DNA of 64,000 bases, from NCBI RefSeq assembly GCF_020740535.1, contig NZ_CP082362.1, forward strand, positions 1,488,001 through 1,552,000, read 5' to 3'. The notes under the pieces were generated by a model that ran no database searches, had not been told where the DNA came from, and was given only the letters and a program-made list of their open reading frames with translations. Origin of the DNA: Streptomyces profundus. Lineage in GTDB: Bacteria; Actinomycetota; Actinomycetes; Streptomycetales; Streptomycetaceae. The translations under genes were made by a program, and so were the position numbers. Shown here one piece after another: positions 1 to 8,112 of this stretch. Position 1 is the first letter of the stretch, and each line of letters starts with the position of its first letter.

Positions 1-2462
1 AACTCCAGCAGCCCGTCCGGCGTCCAGCGGGCCAGGTCGCCGGTGCGGTACATGCGCGTGCCAGGGGGGCCGTGCGGGTCGGCGACGAACCGTTCGGCGG
101 TGCGGGCGGGTTGGCCGTGGTAGCCGCGGGCGAGCGCCTCGCCGGCGAGATACAGCTCCCCCGTCCGCCCGGCGGGCAGCGGCCTGAGCCGGGCGTCGAG
201 GACATGGACGCGGGCATGGTCGAGCGGCCGGCCGATGGGGGTGGCACCGGCGGTGTCGCAGCGGTGGGCGGTGGCGGCGACGGTGGCCTCGGTGGGGCCG
301 TAGGCGTTGGTGACGACGGTGTCGGGGCAGTGCGCGCGGAGCCGGGCGACCGCCTCGGCGGAGACGGCGTCTCCCCCGGTCCAGAGTTCGGTCAGGCCCT
401 CGACGGCCTCGGGGGCGAACTCGGCGACGGCGCGCAGGAGTTCGGCGGTGAGCAGCAGGGCGGTGACCCGGTGGGCGGCGATGGTGGCGCCGAGGGCGCA
501 GGGGTCGGGCGGCCCCGGTGGGGCGACGACGACGGTGCCGCCGTTGAGCAGCGGCACCCACACCTCGTAGCTGGCGGCGTCGAAGGTGTGGGGGCTGTGG
601 AAGAGCACCCGCCGGTGTCCCGGGCGCCGGAAGTGCTGGTCGTCGGCGAACGCGACCAGCCCGCGGTGGGTGACCAGCACGCCCTTGGGCGCGCCGGTGG
701 AGCCCGAGGTGTACAGCAGGCAGGCCACCGCCTCCGGCCGGGGTTCCGCGAGCGGGGGCGACGCCGACTCCGGTCCTTCCGGCGTCAGATGGCCCACGTC
801 CGGCGGCAGCCATCCCGGGCGTTCGGCGGCGACCAGGAGGCGGCTGCCCGCGTCCCCCAGCAGCCGGGCGAGCCGGTCGGGGGGCTGCGCCGGGTCGATG
901 GGCAGATAGGCGGCGCCGGTTCTGAGCGTGGCGAGCTGGGCGACGACCAGCTCGGCCGAACGGGGCAGCGCCAGCGCCACCGTGCGCTCAGGCCCTGCGC
1001 CCGCCGCCGCGAGACGGGCGGCGAGACGGGAGGCGGCCACGTCCAACTCCGCGTAGCTGTAGACACGTTCACCGTCCTCGACGGCTGGGGCCGAGGGGGT
1101 TTCGGCGCGGCGGGCGGCGAACCGGGCGGTGACGGTGGCGGGGTGCGGCGGCCCCTGGGCGGCGCCTCGTCCGGCGGTGAGCAGCGCCAGCCGTTCGCGC
1201 TCGGGCAGCACCTCGATCCGGGCCGCCTCGGCTTCGAGGTCGGTCGCGGCGAGCAGTTCGAAGGCCCGCACCAGCCGGTCGGCGAGCCTTGGGGCCTCCC
1301 CCTGGCCCCGGTGCCCGAGCCGCAGCAGCCAGCGGGTGCCGGCGACGACGGCGACGGAGAGCGGGTAGTGGGTGGCGTCCCTGGTCTCCAGCAGCGCCGG
1401 GCCCGCGTCGGCGGCGAGCCCTGCCCTCGGGTAGTTCTCGAAGGCAAGCACGGTGTCGAAGAGCGGCCCGCCGCCGGGGCTCGCCGCCGCCTGGACGTCG
1501 GCGAGCTGCACCTGGTGGTGCGCGGAGAGCGCCAGCTGTTCGTCGCGCACCCGGCGCAGCAGGTCGCCCACGCTCTCCCCCGGGCGCAGCCGGACGCGGA
1601 CCGGGAGGGTGTTGAGGAAGAGGCCGATCATCCGTTCCACGCCGGGGAGTTCGACGGGGCGCCCGGAGACCACGCCGCCGAAGACCACGTCCTGGCGGCC
1701 CGTCGTTCTGGCCAGCACCAGCGCCCACGCCACCTGGGCGACGGTGTTGGCCGTGCAGCCGGCGGCGCGGGCGGTGCGGGCCAGGGCGGCACTCAGCTCC
1801 GCCGGCAGCTCCACGTCCAGGGTGCCGGGCGGGCCGGTGCCGGCCGGCTGGGAGGTCAGCGGGGTGAGGCCGGCGAGCGCGTCCCGCCAGGCGTCGAGGG
1901 CCGGTCGCTGGTCCTGGCCGCGCAGCCAGACCAGATAGTCGCGGTAGGCGGCGGGCGGCGGCAGCGGGGCGCGTCGCCAGAGGGCGTTGAGCTCCCGCGC
2001 GAGCAGCGGCATCGACCAGCCGTCCAGCAGGATGTGATGGATCGCCAGCAGCAGCTCGGTGGCCCCGTCGCGCCGCACCTCGGTGGCCCGCAGCAGCGGC
2101 GCGCCGGCAAGGTCGAGACGGGGCTCCTCGTCGGGGGCGAGCAGCCGTTCCAGCGCGGCCTCGGCCTCGTCCGGCGGCCGGCCGGTCAGATCCACCTCGT
2201 GCCAGGGCACCTCGACCCGTCGGGGGATCAGCGCGACCGGCTGTTCCAGGCCCCGGTGGCGGAAGCAGGCGCGGAGGTTGGGGTGGCGCTCCAGCAGGGC
2301 GGCGACCGCCTGGCGCAGCCGCCCGGGATCGGGGCGCCCCTCGACCCGGAACCTCGCCCGCACCAGATAGGGGTCCGGTCCCTCGGGGTCGAGGAGCGCA
2401 TGGAAGAGCAGGCCGCGTTGCGCCGGCGCGAGCGGCAGCACATCGGCCAGTTTTCCGCTCAC
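1..2462 (-). CDS. NRPS-3: nonribosomal peptide synthetase, C-A... (3' end beyond window)
   Basis: Partial gene, 820 codons visible in one open frame up to the left edge. The start is a GTG at 2462, overlapping the NRPS-2 stop as GTGA and opening the condensation fold at once (VSGKLADVLPLAPAQRGLLF). The C domain has the full active motif HHILLDGWS at 142-150. As it follows an E domain it should be of the type that accepts a D-configured donor. The A domain begins near residue 440, with the phosphate-binding loop LLYTSGSTGAPKG at about 582, FDAASYEVW near 624, NAYGPTE near 717 and YRTGD near 803; it is cut just afterwards. Pocket residues read by eye are D-A-Y-L-W-G-A-V-A (the final Lys lies outside the window), substrate not assigned. 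T and later domains lie to the left. Confidence 0.93.
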   Translation of the reverse strand, partial: MSGKLADVLPLAPAQRGLLFHALLDPEGPDPYLVRARFRVEGRPDPGRLRQAVAALLERHPNLRACFRHRGLEQPVALIPRRVEVPWHEVDLTGRPPDEAEAALERLLAPDEEPRLDLAGAPLLRATEVRRDGATELLLAIHHILLDGWSMPLLARELNALWRRAPLPPPAAYRDYLVWLRGQDQRPALDAWRDALAGLTPLTSQPAGTGPPGTLDVELPAELSAALARTARAAGCTANTVAQVAWALVLARTTGRQDVVFGGVVSGRPVELPGVERMIGLFLNTLPVRVRLRPGESVGDLLRRVRDEQLALSAHHQVQLADVQAAASPGGGPLFDTVLAFENYPRAGLAADAGPALLETRDATHYPLSVAVVAGTRWLLRLGHRGQGEAPRLADRLVRAFELLAATDLEAEAARIEVLPERERLALLTAGRGAAQGPPHPATVTARFAARRAETPSAPAVEDGERVYSYAELDVAASRLAARLAAAGAGPERTVALALPRSAELVVAQLATLRTGAAYLPIDPAQPPDRLARLLGDAGSRLLVAAERPGWLPPDVGHLTPEGPESASPPLAEPRPEAVACLLYTSGSTGAPKGVLVTHRGLVAFADDQHFRRPGHRRVLFHSPHTFDAASYEVWVPLLNGGTVVVAPPGPPDPCALGATIAAHRVTALLLTAELLRAVAEFAPEAVEGLTELWTGGDAVSAEAVARLRAHCPDTVVTNAYGPTEATVAATAHRCDTAGATPIGRPLDHARVHVLDARLRPLPAGRTGELYLAGEALARGYHGQPARTAERFVADPHGPPGTRMYRTGDLARWTPDGLLE

Positions 2463-5400
2463 AACTCCCCCTCGAACGCCTGTAGTTGGTCGTCGGAGAG
2501 CTCGACGAGCGGGAAGTCGGCGGCGCTGGGCGCGGCGACCGCGCCGGTGCGGGTGTGGGCGACCAGCGCGTCGAGCGCCGAGCTCCACAGCCCGGCCAGC
2601 TCCCGCACCCCGGCCTCGTCGAGCGCGCCGGCGGCGTAGGACCAACTCGCCAGCAGCCGGGGCCCGTCGGGCCCCTGGCCGACCACCGCGTCCAGCTCCA
2701 CCAGATGGGCGAGCGGCAGCGCGTCCCCCGACATGCCGAGCAGCTCCACCTCCGGGGCGTCGCCCGAGGTGCCGGCGACAGCGCCCAGATAGTTGAACCG
2801 GACATCGGGCAGGGGCAGTCGGGCCAGCTCGTGGCCCGCCTCCCGGTCCAGCCGGCGCAGCAGACCCCAGCCAAGACCTGTGGAGGGGACGGCGCGCAGC
2901 CGTTCCTTCACGCGGCGCAGCGCCTCGCCGGTGGCCTCGCCCGCCGCGTCCAGCCGGACCGGGTACTGGGTGGTGAACCAGCCGACGGCTTCGGAGACAT
3001 CGGGGCCGTCCGGCAGCCCGTCGCGGCCGTGCCCCTCCAGATCGACGAGGAGCGCCCCGCCGTCGCCGCGCCAGCGGGCGCCGGCGGCGGCGAGCGCGGT
3101 CAACAGCACCGTCTCGGTGCCGCAGCGCCAGGCGTTCGGCAGCTCCCGCAGCAGCGGCGCGGTCTGCTCGGCGGACAGCTCGACGACCACGGTGGCCCGT
3201 TCGCCCGCCACCGCGACACCGGGCGCCAGCCTGGCCTCGGGCCCCGCCAACGCCTGCCGCCAGTAGGGAAGTTGTGCACGGAGCCGATCCCCTGAGCTGG
3301 CTTCGGCGGCCAGCAGGGTGGCCCAGCGGCGGAAGGAGGCACCGGGCGGCGGCAGCGTGCGGGCGTCGGCCGCGGGGTCCGCGAGGAGCGCCGCCAGGTC
3401 CCGGGCGACGACCCGCCAGGAGACGCCGTCGACGGCCAGATGGTGCACCACCAGCAGCAGCCGGCCGCCGCGCCCAGGGCCGGCGTCGAACCAGACGGCG
3501 CGCAGCGGCGGCCCGGCCTCGGGGTCGATCCGGGTGGCGGCGGCCAGCGCGCCGGCCCTTGCGGTCACCTCCTCGGCGCTCCAGCCGGCCGCCGCCACCC
3601 GGTCGGCCGGCGCCGGCGGGTGCGTGGCGGCGGGCGGCACCTCGACGGCGGGCCCGTCGTCGGCGTCCCCGACCAGCCGCAGCCGCAGCGCGCCATGCCG
3701 CCTCGCCAACGTCCGCAGGGCGCCGTCGATCCGCTTCTCGTCGCTGTCGGCCGGGGTCGGCAGCAGGGCCGCCATCAGGAACCGGTCCGGTTCGCCGCCC
3801 TGCGCGAGCCACCAGTGGGCCATCGGGGTGAGCGGCGCCCGGCCGACCCCGTCGTCGCCCGCGCCGCCGCCCTTCGCCTCGACCACCCGGGCGAGCGGGG
3901 CCAGTTGGTCGGGCGTCTGGGCGCCGAAGAGCTCCGCCGGGGTGAACGCGAGGCCGACCGCGCGGGCCCGGTGGGCGAGTTGGATGGCCTTGACGCTGTC
4001 GCCGCCGAGGTCGAAGAACCCGTCGTGGGCGCCGACCGACGGCACCCCGAGCACCTCGGCGAACAGCGCGCCGATGGCGGTCGCCCTGGGGTCCCCCGGT
4101 GCCGGATCGCCGGCCGGCTCGGCCGCCTCGGGGGCGGGCAGTGCCGCCAGGTCGGTCTTTCCCGCGGGGGTGAGCGGCACCGCCTCCAGCGTCAGGAACG
4201 CGGTCGGCACCAGCGCGGCCGGCAGCCGGTCGCCGAGGAAGGCGCGCAGCTCCTCGGGGGCGGGTGGCGCCTCACCAGCGCGCGGCACCACATAGCCGAC
4301 CAGCCGCTGTCCCCTGACCGCCACCACCGCCCGGTCGACCGCCGGGTGTTCGGCGAGCGCCGAGGCCACCTCGGCGGGCTCGACCCGCAGGCCGCGCAGC
4401 TGGACCTGGGCGTCCACCCGGGCCAGGAAGTCGAGTTGGCCGTCGGGGCGGCGACGCACCAGGTCCCCCGTGCGGTACATCCGTGCTCCGGGGGGACCGT
4501 GCGGGTCGGCGAGGAACCGTTCGGCGGTGCGCGCCGCCCCGCCGAGGTAGCCACGGGCCAATCCGGGGCCGCCCACATAGAGTTCGCCGGCCACCCCGAC
4601 GGGCACCGGGCGCAGCGCGCGGTCCAGCACATGGGCCCGCACCCCGGCGACGGGCCGGCCGATGGGCACCGTTTCGGCCGCTCCGTCCAGCGGATCGGAG
4701 AGGGTGACGGCGACGGTGGCCTCGGTCGGCCCGTAGGCGTTGACCATCCGCCGTCCGGCACCGGCCCAGAGCGCGACCAGCGCCGGCGGGCAGGGCTCGG
4801 CCCCGACGCCCACCGTGCGGAGCTCCGGCACCTCGTCGGGCGCCACTCCGGCGAGCAGCGCCGGCGGCAGCAGGGTGGCGCTGATCCGGCTCTCGCGCAG
4901 CACCTCGGCGAGCGCCTCGCCGGCCAGCCCGCCGGGCGGCGGGACGACGAGGGTGGCGCCGGCGTGGAAGGCCATCGCCAGCTCGGCGACGGAGATGTCG
5001 AAGGTCGGCGAACCGGCTTGCAGCACCCGGCTGTCGGGGTCCAGCGCGAAGGCGTCGGCGAGCGCGCCGGCCAGGGTGGCGACGCCGGCGTGCGGCACCA
5101 CCACGCCCTTGGGGCGGCCCGTGGTGCCTGAGGTGTGGATCACATAGGCCGCCTCGTCGGGCAGCGGTGGACGGGCGGTCAGCGGCTCGCCCGACCAGGC
5201 GTCGTCGTCCACGACCAGCGTCGGCGTCCCGCTGCCGGCCGGTGGCGCGGCGTCGGGGGCGACGAGCAGCAGCACGGGCCGTGCGTCCGCCAGCAGTTGG
5301 CGCACCCGGCGCTCCGGGTGGCCGGGGTCGACGGGCAGGTGGGCGGCGCCGGCGCGCTGCACGGCGAGGGTGGCCACGGTGGCGGCGGCCGAGCGGCCGA

Positions 5401-7057
5401 GGGCGAGCGCCACCAGGGTGCCGGGTCCGGCGCCCAGCGCGGCGAGCCGACCGGCGAGCCGGGCGACCCGGTCGGCGAGCGTGGCGTAGTCGAGCACCGT
5501 GTCGCCGTCGTCGAGCGCCGGGGCGGTGGGACGTTCCGCCGCCCACCGTTCGACCAGCGCGGGCAGCCCAGGGGGACGCTCGGCCGGGGGCCCCGGCGGG
5601 GTGGCGAGCAGCCGGCGGTGTGCCTCGGGCGTCAGCAGCCGATGGGCGGCGACGGGCGCCTCCGGGGCCGCCAGCAGTCGCGCCAGGAACGTGGCGAAGC
5701 TCTCCGCCCAGTGCGCCACGACGGCGGCCGGCAGCCGGTCGACGCGGACCTCGATGGTGCCGGCGAAGCCGTCGTCGGCGTCCTGGACGACGCAGACCAG
5801 ATCGTGTTCGCCGCCGGTGTGGATGCGCTCGGGCTCGGCGAACTCCCTGATCCGCCGGACGCTTTCCTGCCGGGGCAGATACATGAACACCCACTGGAAG
5901 AGCGGCGACCGGCCCGCGTCACGCTCCGGCGCGGTGGCCGCCACGATCCGGCCGACGGGCAGGTCGGCGTGGGCCAGCACGCGGGGGAAGTCCGTGGCGA
6001 ATCCGCCGAGCAGGTCGCCGAAGGTGGTGTCGGGGCCGATCCGCCAGCGGGTCGGGACCGCGTTCATCACATAGCCGATGACCCGCTCCAGGCCCTTGGC
6101 CGCGCGGTTGGCGACGGGCGTGCCGAGCACCAGGTCGTCCGTGTCGCCCAACCGCCCGGCGAAGGCGGCGAACGCGGACATCAGCACCCCGTAGACGGTG
6201 GTGCCGCGTTCGCGGGCGAGCGCCCGCGTCCGGCGTTCGACGTCGGCGCCCAGCCGGAACGGGAGCTGCGCGATGGCTGGCGAACGGCCGGACGCGGCCG
6301 GCGCCGGGCCGTGGGGCGCCAGCCGCTGGGGCGGGTCGGCGAGGTAGTCGCGCCAGAACGCGAGCCGCGCCTCGAACACCCCGGCCCGCTCCAACTCCCG
6401 CTGCCAGGCGGCGAAGTCGGCGTACTGGATGGCCGGCCTCGGCGGCGGGGCGCCGCCCTCGCGCACCACCCGGTAGGTCTCGGCGAACTCGGTGTGCAGC
6501 ACGTCGAAGGACCACCAGTCGGTGACGATGTGGTGCAGGCTCAGCATCAGCGTGCGGCGCCGGTCGTCGACGGTGACGAACCGGCCGCGCATCAGCCCCT
6601 CCCCCCGCAGGTCGAACGGGCGCCGCCGGAACTCGGCGAAGACGTCGTCGAGTTGGCGCTCGGAACCGCGCAGGTCGACGCGTTCCAACACGAAGGGCTC
6701 GGCCGGCGGGAAGCTGACGTCCGGCGCCTCCGGCGGGCCGCCGAGCCGGGTGCGCAACACGTCGTGGTTGCGTCGCAGCAGGGTCAGCGCGCGCTCCAAC
6801 TCGGCCGGGTCGACGGGCCCTTCGAAGTGGTAGGCACAGCACAGGTTGAGCGCGGCCGTGTCCGGATACAGCTCGTCGAAGACCCAGAGGTCCTCCTGGG
6901 CCGGGCTGAGCCGCAGCGGCGCGTCACCGTCCCTGGGCGGGACCACCGCCGGGATCGCCTCGGCCTGGCCTGCCGCGACCAGGCGCCGCATCAGCCGTTG
7001 CCGCTGCTCGCCGGTGAGCGCGGCGAACCGGTCCGCGAGGGGCGGCGAAGACGTCAT
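2459..7057 (-). CDS. NRPS-2: nonribosomal peptide synthetase, C-A-T-E
   Basis: 1532 residues, one extension module that inserts a D-configured residue. The ATG at 7057 overlaps the monooxygenase stop and has AAGGA six bases upstream. The order is a short helical N-terminus, C domain (HHIVTDWW, His175 to Asp180, with Trp181 where Gly is usual), A domain (HTSGTTGRPKG from 641, FDISVAE with Asp687, NAYGPTE at 773, Lys967), T (GGDS, Ser1021) and an epimerisation domain. The last is identified by HHLAVDG at 1205, DLEGHGR, VGWFTTQYPV and FNYLG. GrsA-style pocket residues read by eye are D-I-A-L-G-G-A-V-A-K, which I cannot link to a known substrate. The E domain sits at the C-terminus, so the D-peptide is passed across a subunit junction to NRPS-3. 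The stop overlaps the NRPS-3 GTG by four bases. Confidence 0.95.
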   Translation of the reverse strand: MTSSPPLADRFAALTGEQRQRLMRRLVAAGQAEAIPAVVPPRDGDAPLRLSPAQEDLWVFDELYPDTAALNLCCAYHFEGPVDPAELERALTLLRRNHDVLRTRLGGPPEAPDVSFPPAEPFVLERVDLRGSERQLDDVFAEFRRRPFDLRGEGLMRGRFVTVDDRRRTLMLSLHHIVTDWWSFDVLHTEFAETYRVVREGGAPPPRPAIQYADFAAWQRELERAGVFEARLAFWRDYLADPPQRLAPHGPAPAASGRSPAIAQLPFRLGADVERRTRALARERGTTVYGVLMSAFAAFAGRLGDTDDLVLGTPVANRAAKGLERVIGYVMNAVPTRWRIGPDTTFGDLLGGFATDFPRVLAHADLPVGRIVAATAPERDAGRSPLFQWVFMYLPRQESVRRIREFAEPERIHTGGEHDLVCVVQDADDGFAGTIEVRVDRLPAAVVAHWAESFATFLARLLAAPEAPVAAHRLLTPEAHRRLLATPPGPPAERPPGLPALVERWAAERPTAPALDDGDTVLDYATLADRVARLAGRLAALGAGPGTLVALALGRSAAATVATLAVQRAGAAHLPVDPGHPERRVRQLLADARPVLLLVAPDAAPPAGSGTPTLVVDDDAWSGEPLTARPPLPDEAAYVIHTSGTTGRPKGVVVPHAGVATLAGALADAFALDPDSRVLQAGSPTFDISVAELAMAFHAGATLVVPPPGGLAGEALAEVLRESRISATLLPPALLAGVAPDEVPELRTVGVGAEPCPPALVALWAGAGRRMVNAYGPTEATVAVTLSDPLDGAAETVPIGRPVAGVRAHVLDRALRPVPVGVAGELYVGGPGLARGYLGGAARTAERFLADPHGPPGARMYRTGDLVRRRPDGQLDFLARVDAQVQLRGLRVEPAEVASALAEHPAVDRAVVAVRGQRLVGYVVPRAGEAPPAPEELRAFLGDRLPAALVPTAFLTLEAVPLTPAGKTDLAALPAPEAAEPAGDPAPGDPRATAIGALFAEVLGVPSVGAHDGFFDLGGDSVKAIQLAHRARAVGLAFTPAELFGAQTPDQLAPLARVVEAKGGGAGDDGVGRAPLTPMAHWWLAQGGEPDRFLMAALLPTPADSDEKRIDGALRTLARRHGALRLRLVGDADDGPAVEVPPAATHPPAPADRVAAAGWSAEEVTARAGALAAATRIDPEAGPPLRAVWFDAGPGRGGRLLLVVHHLAVDGVSWRVVARDLAALLADPAADARTLPPPGASFRRWATLLAAEASSGDRLRAQLPYWRQALAGPEARLAPGVAVAGERATVVVELSAEQTAPLLRELPNAWRCGTETVLLTALAAAGARWRGDGGALLVDLEGHGRDGLPDGPDVSEAVGWFTTQYPVRLDAAGEATGEALRRVKERLRAVPSTGLGWGLLRRLDREAGHELARLPLPDVRFNYLGAVAGTSGDAPEVELLGMSGDALPLAHLVELDAVVGQGPDGPRLLASWSYAAGALDEAGVRELAGLWSSALDALVAHTRTGAVAAPSAADFPLVELSDDQLQAFEGEL

Positions 7058-8106
7058 AGGAGGTCCTTTCCGATGTCGGCGAGGCGGTGCAGGCCCGCGA
7101 TCACCTGGTCCCGGTCGAGCCCGAAGTCCACGAAGCAGGCGACCTCGTCGCAGCCGAGGTCCCGCAGGTCGGCGAGCATCAGCGCGCAGCGGTCCGGCGA
7201 GCCGAGGAGGCTGCCCCAGTTGAGGTAGCGGTGGAAGGCGAACTCGGTGAGGGCGTCCAGCTGGCGCTCGTCGAGTCCGGCGCCGCCGCCGGCCGCGCCC
7301 CGGTTCGCCGAGGTCTGCCGCACATAGGAGCGCAGATATGCCTTGAGCGGCGCCTCGGCCAGCCGCCGCGCCTCGGCGTCGTCGGCGCCGACGAAGGTGT
7401 GCGCCATCAGCGTGACCGCGCCGTCCCGCCGCGCGCCGAGCTGGGCGGGCGCGGCGGCGAACGCGGCGCGGTAGCGGCCGATCAGCCCGGCCAGGTCGGC
7501 GCGGCTCTGGCCGACGGTGGCGCCCAGCACCCCGGTGCGCAGGGCGCCGGCGGCCTCCCAGGTCGCGGGGGATCCCGAGGTGGTCAGCCAGAGCGGCAAC
7601 GCCGGTTGGACGGGGACGGGTTGGGGGCTGACGGCGATCCGTTCGCCGGCGCCGTCGGTGAACTCGGCGGCCTCGCCCGCCCAGAGCCGGCGCAGCAGCG
7701 GGATGTCGGCGAGGGCCCGCGCGCGGCGGTCGGCGTAGGCGTCGGGCGCCAGCACGAAGTCAGCCGAGTGCCAGCCGGTGGCGACGGAGAAGCCGACCCG
7801 GCCGCCGGAGAGGTTGTCGACCACGGCCCAGTCCTCCGCCACCCGCAGCGGGTGGTGCAGCGGCAGCACCACGCTGCCGGCGCGCAGCGCGATCCGTTCG
7901 GTGGCCACGGCGAGCGCGGCGTTGAGCACGGGCGGGCTGGGGAAGACCTGCCCGACCTGCTGGAAGTGGCGTTCCGGGGTCCATACGGCGGCGAAGCCGA
8001 GCCGGTCGGCGGCTCGGGCGATGGCGAGGATGTCCTGGTACTTCGCCGCGTGTTCGGCGCGCTGACCGGCGGAGTCGGCGCCGAAGAACATGATGCTCAG
8101 TTCCAC
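7054..8106 (-). CDS. Luciferase-like (LLM) flavin-dependent monooxygenase
   Basis: 350 residues, a complete bacterial-luciferase-type TIM-barrel protein that should use reduced FMN and O2. It opens with MELSIMFF and has typical LLM segments (FAAVWTPERHF, NLSGGRVGFSVATGWHS, PLWLTTSGSP). It looks like the natural-product LLM subfamily found beside or inside NRPS and PKS proteins, where hydroxylation of a carrier-bound intermediate is the usual proposal; the substrate here is unknown. The start is a GTG, since a TGA sits in frame three codons upstream; that TGA is the NRPS-1 stop. AGGAG lies about 12 bases before the GTG, a long spacing, so initiation may depend on coupling to NRPS-1. The gene ends in a 4-bp ATGA overlap with NRPS-2. 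Its position directly after an A-less C-T module suggests it acts on the T2-bound residue or on the peptide passing to NRPS-2. Confidence 0.92.
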   Translation of the reverse strand: MELSIMFFGADSAGQRAEHAAKYQDILAIARAADRLGFAAVWTPERHFQQVGQVFPSPPVLNAALAVATERIALRAGSVVLPLHHPLRVAEDWAVVDNLSGGRVGFSVATGWHSADFVLAPDAYADRRARALADIPLLRRLWAGEAAEFTDGAGERIAVSPQPVPVQPALPLWLTTSGSPATWEAAGALRTGVLGATVGQSRADLAGLIGRYRAAFAAAPAQLGARRDGAVTLMAHTFVGADDAEARRLAEAPLKAYLRSYVRQTSANRGAAGGGAGLDERQLDALTEFAFHRYLNWGSLLGSPDRCALMLADLRDLGCDEVACFVDFGLDRDQVIAGLHRLADIGKDLL

Positions 8107-8112
8107 CGTGGT

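Noticed and set aside
72..2639. Plus-strand open frame of 855 codons over the left end
   Set aside because: It is antisense to NRPS-3 and the end of NRPS-2, whose C and A motifs are unambiguous; the plus-strand product is low-complexity Gly/Arg/Gln-rich.
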